DNA from: Spinacia oleracea
Lineage: Eukaryota > Streptophyta > Magnoliopsida > Caryophyllales > Amaranthaceae
Assembly: GCF_020520425.1 (NCBI RefSeq)
Contig: NC_079487.1
Span: forward strand, 11,703,501 to 11,767,500
Direction: 5' to 3'
DNA length: 64,000 nt
Every line of letters begins with the position of its first letter. Positions within the stretch are counted from its first letter, which is position 1. The notes beneath the pieces are model-generated. The model saw only the letters and a list, made by a program, of their open reading frames with translations. It was not told where the DNA came from and did not search any database. The translations under genes and the position numbers were made by a program. Positions 42,447 to 56,123 of this stretch are shown here, in pieces.

Positions 42447-44100
42447 CGGTTTTTTCATGAAATGCCCCTGAGGTTTGCAATAATGCACCAAATACCCCTG
42501 CGCGTTTCAAAATTCATAGAATACCCCTATTTAAACTTAAAGTGCACCAAATACCCTTGGATTTAACGGCCGTTAGTACTCCGTTAGCGTTAATTTACGT
42601 TTATGCCCTTATTCACCCAATATTCTACATTTTAACTTTTAAAAAAAATCTAATGTCTTCTCTCTCATCTCATCTCCTCTGTTCTTCTTAATTACTCGCC
42701 CCTCTTCTTCTTCTTCTTCTTCTTCTTCTTCATCGTTTCTCTTCTCTCGCCACCGTCTTCTCCTTCCTTTGCTGCTGCCGCGCTTAGTCCTCTCCTTTCG
42801 CCGCCAACCTTCAACCTTCGTCGGCGGAAATGGCGAAAATGGTGGATTCGCAGAACTACCGAGCTTGTATTTCTGAGTAATTTGAGGTGAATTAATGCCA
42901 ATCCTAATTAACACTTAATGAACCCTAATTAACTCTAAATCCCCTCTCTCCTCTCACCCTCCTCTCTCCTCTCAATCTCACATCTCTTTTTCCTGGGTAT
43001 CAAAATGGTGAACCCAACCACAATTTTTCCTTCTCAAACCATCTTCATCAAAAATCAATTGCTAACTCAAATCCCAAATAATCGAACCCAAATTTTCTAG
43101 TGAATTGAAATCGTGAATTGAAGTTTGATGAACAAGGGGAGGTTTCTGTTAGGTATGGTGATGATGAATATTATGAACAAAGATGAAATTGAAGATGAAA
43201 TTGTGGATTTGTGGGTTAGGCATGTGCCCATGAACATGAATTCAGTTAGGGTAAGGTGATGATGAAGACAGTAGGACATGAATTCATATTTCTGTTGAAA
43301 TTGAAGATGCTGAATTCGGATTTCATGTTGCCCCTATTTTCTGGGCTGATTTTTTTTGGAATTCGGGGGTTGGATTCGAAGGACGGAGAACAAAAATTGA
43401 TAGTGTAGAGAGCATAGAGGGTAGCGCAACAATTAAGAGAGAATACATAACTAGATTTTCGTTTTTTTTTTTTTTTTTTTGCAGATTTTCGTTCTCGAAT
43501 TCGTTCTTCAGCATTTATGTTCTTCTCTTTGGTTCGAGGGAGCATATGAAATTAGAGGAGATTTTGGAGCAACATTTGTTTGTGTTTTTCAGATTTTGAT
43601 TTTCGTTGGTTTTCCTATTTTAGATTTTGGAGCTGAGTTCTTCGTGAGCATAGAATAGCAGCGGCAGCAGCAAGGGGCGAAAAACAACAGAATTTAGGTA
43701 GATTAGAGAGAGATTATAGACACTGGAATTCGAATTTGTAGTTTAGATTTTCGATTTTAGGAATTAAACTCTCAAAATTTAATATTCTCTTCTTCAATAT
43801 TATGGGTTTTGTTCTTCAATTTTCAGATGTATTGTTCTTCAAATTCAATTATTAATGGTATAAGCTGTTTGGGTATTTGGTGCAAAAAACTTTGTAAATA
43901 GGTGTATACTATGCAAAAAGTTTATAAATAGGTGTATTTGGTGAATTATAAACATGACTTAACGGAGGATTAACGGAAAGTCATAATAGGGGTATTTGGT
44001 GAACAATACGGAAAAAATAGGGGTATTCAATGAATTTTGAAACGCGCAGGGGTATTTGGTGCATTATTGCAAACCTCAGGGGTATTTCATGAAAAAACCG
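42447..44100. mobile_element. MULE-2: non-autonomous Mutator-like element in TNP2
   Basis: Terminal inverted repeats begin CGGTTTTTTCATGAAAT, as in MULE-1, and match for at least 85 bp. The 10-base TSD ATTAATCATC lies at 42437-42446 and 44101-44110. The 1654-bp body has no transposase. It contains a CTT repeat (42712-42731), a T19 run (43462-43480) and several short ORFs. Parts look like a plant 5' UTR with a first exon (MAKMVDSQNYRA near 42829), so gene capture is possible, but I recognise no protein. Confidence 0.93.
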
Positions 44101-44110
44101 ATTAATCATC

Positions 44111-45109
44111 CCTATCGCAAGAAGAGAAAGGCGTTTAATGGTGAACAAGAGTTTGAAGAACGTCCAAGGGTGTTGACCGGTATAGAGGTGTTTGAAAAGG
44201 TTAAAGACATCAAGATTACCTTTGGGAAGAAGCAAAAATCTGCCCTTGTTAAGAAGGGGTACAAGAAATGTTCTGTCTTTTGGCGCTTGCCTTATTGGAA
44301 ATTCTTATTTGTCAGACATTGCTTAGATGTGATGCATATTGAGAAGAATGTTTGTGATAGCTTAGTTGGAACACTCTTGAATGTGCCTGGGAAGTCAAAA
44401 GATGGTGTCAGTGCTAGAGATGACTTGATGGATCTGGGCATTAGAAAAGAACTTCATGTTGTGGAGCGTAACACTACAAAGTATCTACCTCCAGCAGCTT
44501 ATACACTTTCACGAAGAGAGAAAAAAATATTTTGTGAATGTTTAGCAGGAGTGAAAGTACCAGAGGGTTTTTCTTCAAACATTCGCAATCTTGTTTCATT
44601 GGAAAATTTAAAGCTTGTGGGTCTTAAGTCTCATGATTGTCATGTTTTGATGCAATATTTATTACCTGTGGCTATTCGATCCATTTTACCTAAAAATGTT
44701 CGATATGCCATTATCCGATTGTGTTCTTTCTTCAATGCGATGTACGAAAAAGTCATTAACCCTAAAGACTTGGATGATTGGGAAACTGAAATTGCTGTCA
44801 TTATTTGCCAATTGGAGATGTTCTTTCCTCCTTCATTTTTTGATATCATGGTTCATTTGCCTATTCACTTGGTGAGAGAGGTAAGATATTGTGGGCCAGC
44901 TTATTTGAGAGCGCAATGGGCTTTTGAAAGGCAAATGAAAACTTATAAAGGATATGTCAAGAATGCCTATTACCCTGAAGGTTGTATAGCTGAACGCCTC
45001 TTTTATGAAGATGCTGTTGGACATTGCAGTCAATATTTGAAAAATGCAAAGATAATCGGGATTCCTACATCTCGACATAGTGGAAGAATGGAAGGAAAGG
45101 GGACAATAG
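44111..45109 (+). pseudogene. CACTA-1 TNP2-like transposase, piece 2
   Basis: It continues the frame of piece 1 exactly when one TSD copy and MULE-2 are left out. It encodes the rest of Transposase_21 (FVRHCLDVMHIEKNVCDSLV) and the DUF4218 domain (FFPPSFFDIMVHLPIHLVRE, YYPEGCIAERLFYEDAVGHC). No internal stop. It ends at the Copia-C insertion. Confidence 0.93.
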
Positions 45110-46474
45110 TGAAGGAAATAATGCCCTTGGTCCAAGTATGCATTCTATGTTAAGTCTAATAAATGCGGTTCAGTATTAATTAAACAAGTCAATAATTCAG
45201 TGAGATCAAGTGAGCTGAATGCCTAGCTAGAGGCCGCTTCAGTTCAAGTGGAATTAATGATATTAATCCACAGCTTACTCTTGACTGAACCCGTAGGGTC
45301 ACACAAATAGTACGTAAACGGATCAAGTATTTAATGGCATTAAATACTCCATCTATGGATATTCGGAATCGACGGATCTTGGTTTCAGTGGGAGATGAGA
45401 TCGTCACAGGCAAGAAATGAATACTCCGGAAACGATGATATTGCCGGAAACGGAAATATGGATCGTATCGGAAATATAAATATTATCCAAGTCGTAGATG
45501 TTGCCGGAAACGGAAACATGGTACGTATCGGAAAATATTATCGGAAATGGAAATATTGCCGGAATCGGAAATATTGCCGGAAACGGAAATATTGTCAGAA
45601 ACGGAAATATTATCGGAATCGGAAAATAATTCCGGAAACGGAAATATTAAATATTTGTTCGAAACGGAAATTAATTCCGGAATCGGAAATATTAAATGTT
45701 GTTCGTATCGGAAATGAATTCCGGAATCGGGAATTTAATCGGAAGCGTATCGTACGAATTAGCATCGGACGAGGCCCGCTAGACGAAGGCCCAGCACGAA
45801 GCCAGGCCATCGCCCAGCGAGCCGCACGCAACGCACGCCTCGACCAGGCCCAGCGCAAGGCCAGGCCCAGCCAAGGGCGCGTGCGCGCACGCAGCACCGC
45901 ACATGGGCTGTGCGCTTGTCGTGGGCCGCAAGGCCTGCGCGGGTGCACGGCTTGTGCGATGCGTATGCCGGAAATCCTAATTCTATTGGGATTCGTGCGA
46001 AGATTAAAATCCTAATCTTATTAGAATTGCTTTGTTATTTAGAGTCCTAATAAAGTTCTAATTAACAAATCCACATCCTAGTAGGATTACAATTCCTTTT
46101 CCATACCTCTATAAATAAGGGCCTAGGGGTCATTATTTATACATAAGTTTTCAAGTATTCAAAACTAGGAGTTTTAAGCAGAAAAATCAGCCATAACTCT
46201 TGCCCATTTAGCTGAAAATAATAGTACCTTAAGGGCGATTCTAGTTGGTCAATCTTAAGGCGGATCCGGACGTGCTGTGGACTATCTACGGAGGGACGAC
46301 ACTTGGAGTCCTAAAGAATTGTTCTTGTTCGGTTCGGGCGCAGCTAGGGAAGGCACGCAACAAAGAGTATGCATCTAAATTATGCTATATGAATATGTGT
46401 AAATAATATGTATTCCTGGCTTAATGGTTTTTTCCGCATGATTTATGAATTCTCATATGTATCATAACCTAACA
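45110..46474 (+). repeat. Copia-C 5' LTR
   Basis: TATAAATA at 46110-46117. CGGAAA array at about 45420-45740. Its GC-rich segment (45770-45960) differs again from those of Copia-A and Copia-B, so this part of the LTR evolves fast while 46225-46370 is conserved in all copies. Confidence 0.96.
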
Positions 46475-46475
46475 G

Positions 46476-46489
46476 TGGTATCACGAGCC
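46476..46489 (+). promoter_or_regulatory. Copia-C primer binding site
   Basis: TGGTATCACGAGCC, with the same extra C as in the other two elements. Confidence 0.85.
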
Positions 46490-49175
46490 TCTTATTATTT
46501 TCATAATCTAAATTGCATGAACATGGTTAAATATTACAAATTTGCAAGAATTAAAAGGGGTGATTAATTTTCGTAATTGTTAATTAATTGCAAATTGCGT
46601 TTATTTAATTATACGTACGCAGTTTTTCGGCAGTTTCTTCGTTACTCATCCAAATCGAGTGATTTTTGTGTCAATTCCGCATGTAAAAGGCATTCTAAAA
46701 TTTTGACAAAAAAGAGTATTTTTCTGCCGAACCCAGAATTCTCAAATTCGAAGTCTAACTATGACTTTTCGAAGGTTTTAGTTTTTCGAATGCAAAATTT
46801 CGTAAATTTAAGATGTTAAATTAAATATTTGCGATTCTTGTTGATAAATCTTGAATTTTTTATTGACCTACTGTATATGTTTAACAAGTTTGAATGCCTA
46901 GCCTTGTTAATTATGCAATCTAATTTGTAATTATGATTAATTTGTTGAAAATTAGAATAATTTAGAATTAATTTGATTTTCATAATTAATTATAATTTAA
47001 TTAGAAACCTATGATTAAAAACCACCATGAAAATTGTAAATTTATGATAAATTTTAAATTTTTATGACCTAGGCTTGAATCCAAGATAATCGGAAATCAA
47101 TAGAATAATAAATTTTCGATTTTTCGCCCTAAAATTCGTTCATATAACTTGCACGCACAAAGCAATGGACGCTTCGTGTTACCCTTAAGGGGTGTTGTAT
47201 AGTGCGGGCATGCGACGACGAGCAAGGGAGCTCGTCGCCCGTGCGGCACGAATGCAAAGAGCAGGGGCATGGTGCACGAGCACAAGGTAGCAGCCCTGCC
47301 TTGTGTCGTGGGCCACGAGCTATGGATGAATGGGCATGGGCGAAGGCAAGGCATGGCAGTCGCGTGTGGGCAGCAAGTGAGCTGCGCCACAACGCGCACT
47401 GCCTCGCGCAAGCGCGCGCAGCCTCGCGCGCAGCGAGCGCAAGCTCGCGTGCCACGAGCGCTGCGCCCAGCGCTGATCGCGCGCAGCGAGCGATGGCTCG
47501 CGTGCATCAAGCGCTGGAGCGCGCGCAGCAAGCGCTGGCGAGCGCGCACAGCGAGCGATGGCTCGCATGCGTCGAGCGCTGGCGCGCGCGCAGCGAGCAC
47601 CACTTGTGCGATGGCTTGCGATGGGAAAATGCAGCAGCTATGCGACGAGCGCATGGGCTGCGCGCACATGGCCAGCGATGGCTGTGTGCGTGTGGCCCAT
47701 GGGCGTGCGATGCGTAGGGTGTTTGCGTTGCGATTAGATCGTTTTGAATGTTTAATTTGAAATTTTCAGTTTACGTAATTTTAATAAAGCTTAAAATTAA
47801 TAATTTGAATTATTTTCTTGGATTTTAATTTTGAATATTGTAATTATAATAAATTTTATTTATTCTAATTATTTTACTAAAATTAAAATCATGAATTAAT
47901 TTAAATACGACTGAAATTAAATTAAACTTTTTGGATTCAATTATGAATTTATATGAGCTTTAAATTTTAATTAAATTTGTATGTTTCCGGTTAGACTAGA
48001 AATACATTTTTATGTTTAAAATTAGTAAAGCATATGAATTTATTGGTTTAAGTGGGAGCCCTTTTAGTCATAAACTCTTGATTAGGTCTACAAATCCTTA
48101 AGGTTAAAACAACTTGATTAGAATTAATAAGGACTGAATAATTGGTAGATTATTGGTGCCCTTGATTAATTGCTGCAAATGTTTACGTGATGCATAATGT
48201 GTTTTAACTAACCAGCTATGTGGGCCATTCATGATAATGAATGGGATAATGGTATATATTGTATATGTACTGTTTTGCAGGTTATGAAGTGACTAGTATG
48301 GCCCAAATAGGATAGAAAATATGGTCTGCGTACCATTAATTTGAATGTAATTGGTCTAAAGTACCAAAGTAGTTTTTCAAATTCAAATATGGTCTGCGTA
48401 CCATCAAATAGTTGTAATTAGTTTTAATTATAGCTTATCCTATTTGAAGAAAATGGTGCCTCCCACGGAGATTTTCAAGACGGACTTTGAAGTCAAAGCT
48501 TCAAGATGAAGTCGGGCCATACTAGATCACATTTATCTTATGCATGCTTTAAGTTATTTATTGCTTTAAATATGTCTTAATTATGCATAAGATTGTGGCT
48601 TGATTATGTTGCATGATTAAGGATTTTAGTTCACTTAAAATCTAACCAACATAGTATAAGCCTTAAGTTCCAAACTTAAAAAATTGAGTTAAAAGGTGCC
48701 ATGCCAAAATATACACTTGCTTGGATATCCTTTACATCAATCTAGTAATAGTTTTCGCTCAGCGAGGTGTTACTTATTGGTCCTAAAGGGGCAAGGTACA
48801 CAAATAATTGTGAGTACATGTTAGTTTTGGTGAAACTCAACGATATAAGTAAGGAGTCCTTTTATGTCGTGGCAAAATCGATAGGTTTACCTAATAAGTT
48901 CTTAGACGTACCTATCAACCAAGAATAGTTTCTAGACTATTAGCAAAAGGCTTTTGCTTACCTAAGATGTTTTAGGATTAAGTCGACAAACTGTGCTTAG
49001 TTCTTCAATGATTTTAGGATCTTGGAATCATTTTATTCACACCTGCCGGAACACATAACTTGAATAAAATGCTTAATAAACATTGAATTATGCATGTATG
49101 CTAGAATTTAAGTTTATTAAGAGAAACTGTGAATGGTTATTTATTTGTTTATTCTTTTCAATTGTAGTTTTTAAT
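46490..49175 (+). other. Copia-C 5' leader
   Basis: Similar to the leaders of Copia-A and Copia-B but shorter, mainly because the minisatellite is contracted and a few dozen bases are missing just before the GC-rich block (around 47130). Confidence 0.7.
47470..47600 (+). repeat. Contracted hairpin minisatellite in Copia-C leader
   Basis: Only two units keep the perfect GCGAGC-GATG-GCTCGC stem, separated by AAGCGCTGG-type variants. It is the shortest array, in the oldest element. Confidence 0.85.
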
Positions 49176-52100
49176 ATGGCAAACAACAATTCATTCAACA
49201 TTCGATCAATTCTCGAAAAGGAGAAGTTGAACGGGAAAAACTTCCTTGACTGGCAAAGGAACTTGCAAATAGTTCTTATGCAGGAAGAAAAGGAATATGT
49301 CCTAGATGAGGCGATGCCCGAAGCCGCAGGCGACGGGGTCACTCAGGCAGCCCTCAATCGTTGGATTGATGCCAACAAGGATGTGAAATGTCTAATGCTC
49401 GCCACCATGAGTGCGGATCTGCAGAAAACGTTCATCAACTCAGATGCTTTCACAATCATCAATGAGTTGAAGAACATGTTCCAAGATCTGGCTCGAGTCG
49501 AAAGATTCGAGACTCATAGGCAAATTCTTGAGACCAAGCTTAAGAAAGGCGAGCCCGTAACTCCACATGTTCTCAAAATGATTGGACTCATTGAGAATAT
49601 GAGTCGGCTGGATCAGCAATTTTCTCAGGAAATGGCTATAGACACCATCCTCCATTCTCTTCATAGCGGGTATGATCAGTTTAAACTGAACTACAGTATG
49701 AATAGTCTGGACAAAACGCTCACTGAGCTTCACGGTATGCTGAAGACCGCTGAAAAGACGCTCAAAAGTGATAAGCAGGATGTGCTTATGGTGCGTGGGC
49801 GCAAGTTCAAGAAATCTGGAAAGAAGAGGAATGCTAAGAAAGGTGGCGACAAGGCCAGCCCAACTAAGCAAACTGGCGCCAAATCTGTAAAGAGGAAGGT
49901 CAGTCAACCCACTTCTGAATCCGAATGCTTCTACTGCAAGAAGAAGGGGCATTGGAAGAGAGATTGCTTGAAGCTAAAGGAAGATCAGAAGAACGGAACA
50001 GTCGTTCCATCTTCAGGTATTTTCGTTATAGACTGTATACTTGCTAATTCAACTTCTTGGGTATTAGATACAGGTTGTGGCTCACACTTATGTTCCAATC
50101 CACAGGGACTAAGAAGAAGTAGAAAGTTAAGCAAGGGTGAAGTCGACCTACGAGTGAGAAATGGAGCACGGATTGCTGCATTAGCTGTAGGAACTTACTT
50201 TTTGTCGTTGCCCTCCGGGCTAGTTTTGGAACTGGAAGAATGTTTCCATGTTCCAAGTCTTACTAAAAACATCATTTCAGTTTCTTGCTTAGATGCTAAG
50301 GGATTTTCCTTTTTAATAAAAGACAATAGTTGTTCGTTTTATTTTAAAGAGATGTTTTATGGATCTGCTAGATTAGTCAATGGACTTTATTTATTAGATC
50401 ACGACAAACAAGTATATAACATAAATACCAAAAAGGCCAAAAAGAATGATTCAGATCTCACCTATCTGTGGCATTGTCGATTAGGCCATATAAACTTGAA
50501 ACGCTTAGAAAGACTTCAAAATGAAGGAATTCTATAACCATTTGACTTAGAGGATTATGGTAAATGCGAATCATGTTTACTTGGCAAAATGACAAAGCAA
50601 CCTTTCTCTAAAGTTGGAGAAAGAGCAAATGAACTATTGGGTTTAATCCATACAGATGTATGTGGACCAATGAGTACAAATGCTAGAGGTGGTTTCAGCT
50701 ACTTTATCACTTTCACTGATGACTTCAGTAGGTATGGTTATGTCTACCTAATGAAGCATAAGTCTGAATCCTTTGACAAATTCAAGGAATTTCAGAGTGA
50801 AGTAGAGAATCAATTAGGCAAGAAGATAAAGGCACTGCGGTCTGATAGAGGCGGTGAATATCTGAGCTATGAATTTGATGACCATCTGAAAGAATGTGGA
50901 ATTCTATCAGAATTGACTCCTCCTGGAACACCACAATGGAACGGTGTGTCGGAACGGAGGAACAGAACCTTGATAGACATGGTCAGGTCAATGATGGGTC
51001 AGGCCGAACTTCCATTAGAATTTTGGGGACATGCACTAAATACAGCTGCACTCACTATAAAAAGAGCTCCGTCTAAAGCTGACGAAAAGACTCCATACGA
51101 GTTATGGTTTGGAAAGCCTCCAAATGTGTCTTTTCTTAAGATTTGGGGATGTGAAGTATACGTCAAACGATTAATTTCAGACAAACTTCATCCAAAATCT
51201 GACAAATGTATCCTTGTGGGCTATCCAAAGGAAACAAAGGGGTATTACTTCTACAATACATCTGAGAACAAGGTATTTGTTGCTCGAGATGGTGTCTTTT
51301 TGGAGAAAGATCACATTTCCAAAATGACAAGTGGGAGAAAAGTAGACCTCGAAGAAATTCGAGTCGAACAACAAACTCTAGAGAATGCTCAAGATGACAT
51401 TCAGGATGAAACTCAGAGATCTTTAGAAGAATCTGGTGAGAATCATGGTCAATCTAGAAATGTTACCCCGCGTAGATCGCAAAGATATAGATCTCAACGG
51501 GAAAGGTACTTAGGTATTTTGACGAACGAGAGCTATGACGTTCTATTACTTGAAAGTGATGAACCTGCGACTTACAAACAAGCTATGACGAGCCCTAGCT
51601 CCAAGCAGTGGCAAGAAGCCATGCAATCTGAATTAGACTCCATGTCTGAAAACCAAATATGGGATTTGGTCGATTTGCCAGATGACTACCAAGCCATTGG
51701 AAGCAAATGGGTTTTCAAACTGAAAAAGGACAAGGATGGGAAACTTGAAGTTTTCAAAGCTAGATTGGTTGCAAAAGGTTACAGGCAAGTCCACGGTGTG
51801 GATTATGATGAAACCTTTTCACCAGTTGCAATGCTAAAGTCTATTCGGATAATGTTAGCAATCGCTGCATATTACGATTATGAAATATGGCAGATGGATG
51901 TCAAAACTGCTTTCTTAAACGGCGTTTTAACAGAAACTGTGTTTATGACACAGCCTGAAGGTTTTGAGGATCCAAATAATGCTAAAAAGGTATGCAAGCT
52001 AAAGAAGTCAATCTACGGATTGAAGCAGGCATCCAGGAGCTGGAATATACGTTTTGATGAAGCAGTCAGTGACTTTGGTTTCATCAAGAACGCAGACGAA

Positions 52101-53141
52101 TCTTGTGTATACAAGAAGGTCAGTGGGAGCAAAATTGCTTTCCTAGTATTATATGACGACGACATATTACTTATCGGAAATGACATTCCTATGTTGAACT
52201 CTGTCAAGATTTGGCTTGGGAAATGTTTTTCGATGAAGGATCTAGGAGAAGCACAGTACATATTGGGCATCAAGATTTACAGAGATAGATCTAAAAGGAT
52301 GATTGGACTTAGTCAAAGCACTTATATCAATAAGGTGCTTGATAGGTTCAAGATGGCGGACTCCAAGCGAGGCTACCTACCCATGTCTCATGGAATGACT
52401 CTAAGCAAGACTCAGTGCCCAAAAACACTTGATGAGCGTAGACGAATGAATGGGATTCCATATGCATCATTGATTGGTTAAATAATGTATGCTATGATAT
52501 GTACACGCCCGGATGTTGCGTATGCACTCAGTGCTACGAGCAGATACCAGTCAGACCCAGGAGAGGCGCATTGGACTGCTGCCAAGAACATTCTGAAGTA
52601 CCTGAAAAGCCACAAAGATGACTTCCTGGTCTATGGTGGAGATGATGAATTAATTGTTAAAGGCTATACGGACGCAAGTTTCCAAACCGACAAAGATGAT
52701 TTCAGATCACAGTCTGGGTTTGTCTTCTGCCTCAACGGAGGAGCAGTAAGCTGGAAAATTGCTAAGCAAAGCACCATTGCGGATTCTACAACTGAAGCGG
52801 AGTACATTGCTGCACATGAAGCAGCAAAGGAAGCTATATGGCTAAGGAAGTTCATAGGTGAACTTGGTGTAGTCCCCTCCATTAAAGGACCAATTGCCCT
52901 GTATTGTGATAATAACGGAGCTATTGCACAGGCAAAGGAGCCTAGACACCACCAGAGAGTCAAGCATGTACTTCGTAGATTTCACCTTCTACGAGAGTTC
53001 GTTGAAAGAAAAGAAGTCGAGATAAGCAAAATTGGTACTGATGACAACATATCAGATCCATTAACTAAACCTCTGCCGCAGGCGAAGCACAACTCGCACA
53101 CTGCAGCTATGGGAATCAAGCATATTGGAGAATGGCTTTGA
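49176..53141 (+). pseudogene. Copia-C gag-pol polyprotein, two nonsense codons
   Basis: Starts at ATG 49176 like Copia-B and has the same gag type and CCHC knuckle. A TAA at 50535-50537 (GAA in A and B, in the GAG-pre-integrase region) and a TAA at 52479-52481 (TCA in A and B, between RT and RNase H) split it into three open segments. The RT motif YVDD reads YDDD at about 52153-52164. Several other private substitutions fit an inactive copy under no constraint. Confidence 0.95.
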
Positions 53142-53995
53142 TGTCTCTATTTAATGTTTTAAAGTTTTAGACTTTAAATCTTTGTAAAACATTATTGGTT
53201 AATCATTCACAATAAATGAAAAGAATTCATTTTTCCATTTAATTTGTGGTTTATTAAATGATGAGTCCCTTCAATTTGACGATATATTCAAGATAGACTG
53301 TCAGGACCAGTCCTGTGACTAAGAAATGTCTATCAAGTGAACTTGAATGTCAAAGGTTGAAAATGGTCCCTAGTTGGAGTTTTCTATAAAATTGGACGCA
53401 TAGAAAACGTTAGACGATTAGAATGCAAGATGACTAGTAGTTCTGTTTCTTGAACTATGTGGACATGGCAATGTCATAATCATTTGCATAGATACTTACT
53501 TTGGGAAGACTAGTATCGGACAAGACCTATGAAACTTTACTGTAAGAGATGAAAATCTGTCATAAGTAAATTTCATTAAAATTATTAGACACTAAATCCT
53601 CAATACCTGAGTGATTTGAGATTACTTGTTTGAGAACTGGTTGCTTTGACGTTGACCAACCGTCGCACCGTAAAAGGAGGCTATAAAGGCAACGCTCAGG
53701 TAATCACCTATCAAACGAAGTCTAATCTCAAGATCGCAAGATTGGGATTGTCCTCCCATAAATCGGGATGAGATGCTTAAAAGTTGTACAAGGCCACTCG
53801 GAGAGCTAGAAACTGTGAAATGCATGGCCGTGCTCGGATGAATCATAGGCTATGATTATCTGTCTATTTGATCAGTTGAATTCTGAAACCGAGAAACACC
53901 TCTGGACATAATAAGGATGACAACTCTTACCTTATGTTCAAGAGCAAGCATCGAGCGACAAAGGAATTAGGAAATGCACACTTGTCCCTAAGGAC
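53142..53995 (+). other. Copia-C 3' untranslated region
   Basis: Full-length counterpart of the Copia-A region; the 231 bases missing in Copia-B are present. Confidence 0.8.
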
Positions 53996-54006
53996 AAGTG
54001 GGAGAC
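53979..54006 (+). promoter_or_regulatory. Copia-C hairpin and polypurine tract
   Basis: The CACTTGTCC/GGACAAGTG stem is unchanged despite the age of the copy; AAGTGGGAGA at 53996-54005. Confidence 0.85.
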
Positions 54007-55371
54007 TGAAGGAAATAATGCCCTTGGTCCAAGTATGCATTCTATGTTAAGTCCAATAAATGCGGTTCAGTATTAATTAAACAAGTTAATAATTCAGTGA
54101 GATCAAGTGAGCTGAATGCCTAGCTAGAGGCCGCTTCAGTTCAAGTGGAATTAATGATATTAATCCACAGCTTACTCTTGACTGAACCCGTAGGGTCACA
54201 CAAATAGTACGTAAACGGATCAAGTATTTAATGGCATTAAATACTCCATCTATGGATATTCGGAATCGACGGATCTTGGTTTCAGTGGGAGCTGGGATCG
54301 TCACAGGCAAGAAATGAATACTCCGGAAACGATGATATTGCCGGAAACGGAAATATGGATCGTATCGGAAATATAAATATTATCCAAGTCGTAGATGTTG
54401 CCGGAAACGGAAACATGGTACGTATCGGAAAATATTATCGGAAATGGAAATATTGCCGGAATCGGAAATATTGCCGGAAACGGAAATATTGTCAGAAACG
54501 GAAATATTATCGGAATCGGAAAATAATTGCGGAAACGGAAATATTAAATATTTGTTCGAAACGGAAATTAATTCCGGAATCGGAAATATTAAATGTTGTT
54601 CGTATCGGAAATGAATTCCGGAATCGGGAATTTAATCGAAAGCGTATCGTACGAATTAGCATCGGACGAGGCCCGCTAGACGAAGGCCCAGCACGAAGCC
54701 AGGCCATCGCCCAGCGAGCCGCACGCAACGCACGCCTCGACCAGGCCCAGCGCAAGGCCAGACCCAGCCAAGGGCGCGCGCGCGCACGCAGCACCGCACA
54801 TGGGCTGTGCGCTTGTCGTGGGCCGCAAGGCCTGCGCGGGTGCACGGCTTGTGCGATGCGTATGCCGGAAATCCTAATTCTATTGGGATTCGTGCGAAGA
54901 TTAAAATCCTAATCTTATTAGAATTGCTTTGTTATTTAGAGTCCTAATAAAGTTCTAATTAACAAATCCACATCCTAGTAGGATTACAATTCCTTTTCCA
55001 TACCTCTATAAATAAGGGCCTAGGGGTCATTATTTATACATAAGTTTTCAAGTATTCAAAACTAGGATTTTTAAGCAGAAAAATCAGCCATAACTCTTGC
55101 CCATTTAGCCGAAAATAATAGTACCTTAAGGGCGATTCTAGTTGGTCAATCTTAAGGCGGATCCGGACGTGCTGTGGACTATCTACGGAGGGACGACACT
55201 TGGAGTCCTAAAGACTTGTTCTTGTTCGGTTCGGGCGCAGCTAGGGAAGGCACGCAACAAAGAGTATGCATCTAAATTATGCTATATGATTATGTGTAAA
55301 TAATATGTATTCCTGGCTTAATGGTTTTTTCCGCATGATTTATGAATTCTCATATGTATCATAACCTAAAA
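54007..55371 (+). repeat. Copia-C 3' LTR
   Basis: TATAAATA at 55007-55014. Terminal CTAACA is CTAAAA here, directly followed by the TSD. Confidence 0.95.
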
Positions 55372-55376
55372 AATAG

Positions 55377-56083
55377 GACATAAAAAAACTTGAATTGTCT
55401 TATGAAGAGTGGATCAAGGCCCACACCTATATACTTTTTAACGATGATGAAGTTTCACCATATGTTGAGAAGCACCTGGCTTACCTCAGATCCAAGAATC
55501 ATAAAGGAAATCAGAAATCAATACTTAATGAGCATAACAAATCATTTAGCAGTTGGTTAAAAGATCAAGTAATTAGGGAGCTTCAGAGTCCATCACATTC
55601 TATTTCTGATCGGCTTCAGAGTTTAGCCCAAGGGCCCAATTTCAGAGCATCCTTTTATTCTGGATATGTTTATAATGGTTACACATTTTACACTAAGGAA
55701 CAAGATGAAGTTAGTACTATGCAGAATAGTGGTGTAGTTGTGGAAGTCGAAGCTTTGCATTTTGCTAGTGCTAAAGACAATTCTCCTGCCTATGGAAAAA
55801 TGTGGTACTATGGGGTCATTCACCAGATATGTGAGTTGCAATATATTGATTTTACAATTCCAGTTTTTCGATGCAAATGGATTGACAACAACAATGGAGT
55901 TGATTATGAAGATAGAGGGTTTACTTTAGTTAATTTTGACAAGCTTGGTCATGAAGAGGATCCTTACATATTAGTTAGTTAGGCAAGACAAGTGTTTTAC
56001 ATAACTGATGTTGTGGATAAGAAAAAGGCAGTTGTTATAAAGCCAAGGCCTCGACATGACATTGGTGACTACGAGGATTATGA

Positions 56084-56123
<40 letters not shown>

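Larger units (their letters stand above)
45110..55371 (+). mobile_element. Copia-C: complete but decayed Ty1/Copia retrotransposon
   Basis: 10262 bp, TSD AATAG at 45105-45109 and 55372-55376. Both LTRs are 1365 bp. I noted more than ten substitutions between them (for example AATAATTCCG/AATAATTGCG, GAATATGTG/GATTATGTG), so it is the oldest of the three. The last two bases of the 3' LTR read AA instead of CA. Gag type as in Copia-B. The polyprotein has two stops and an altered RT motif. Confidence 0.97.

Noticed and set aside
42639..42914. Glu/Lys-rich minus-strand ORFs in MULE-2
   Set aside because: Translation of the CTT repeat; no protein family recognised.
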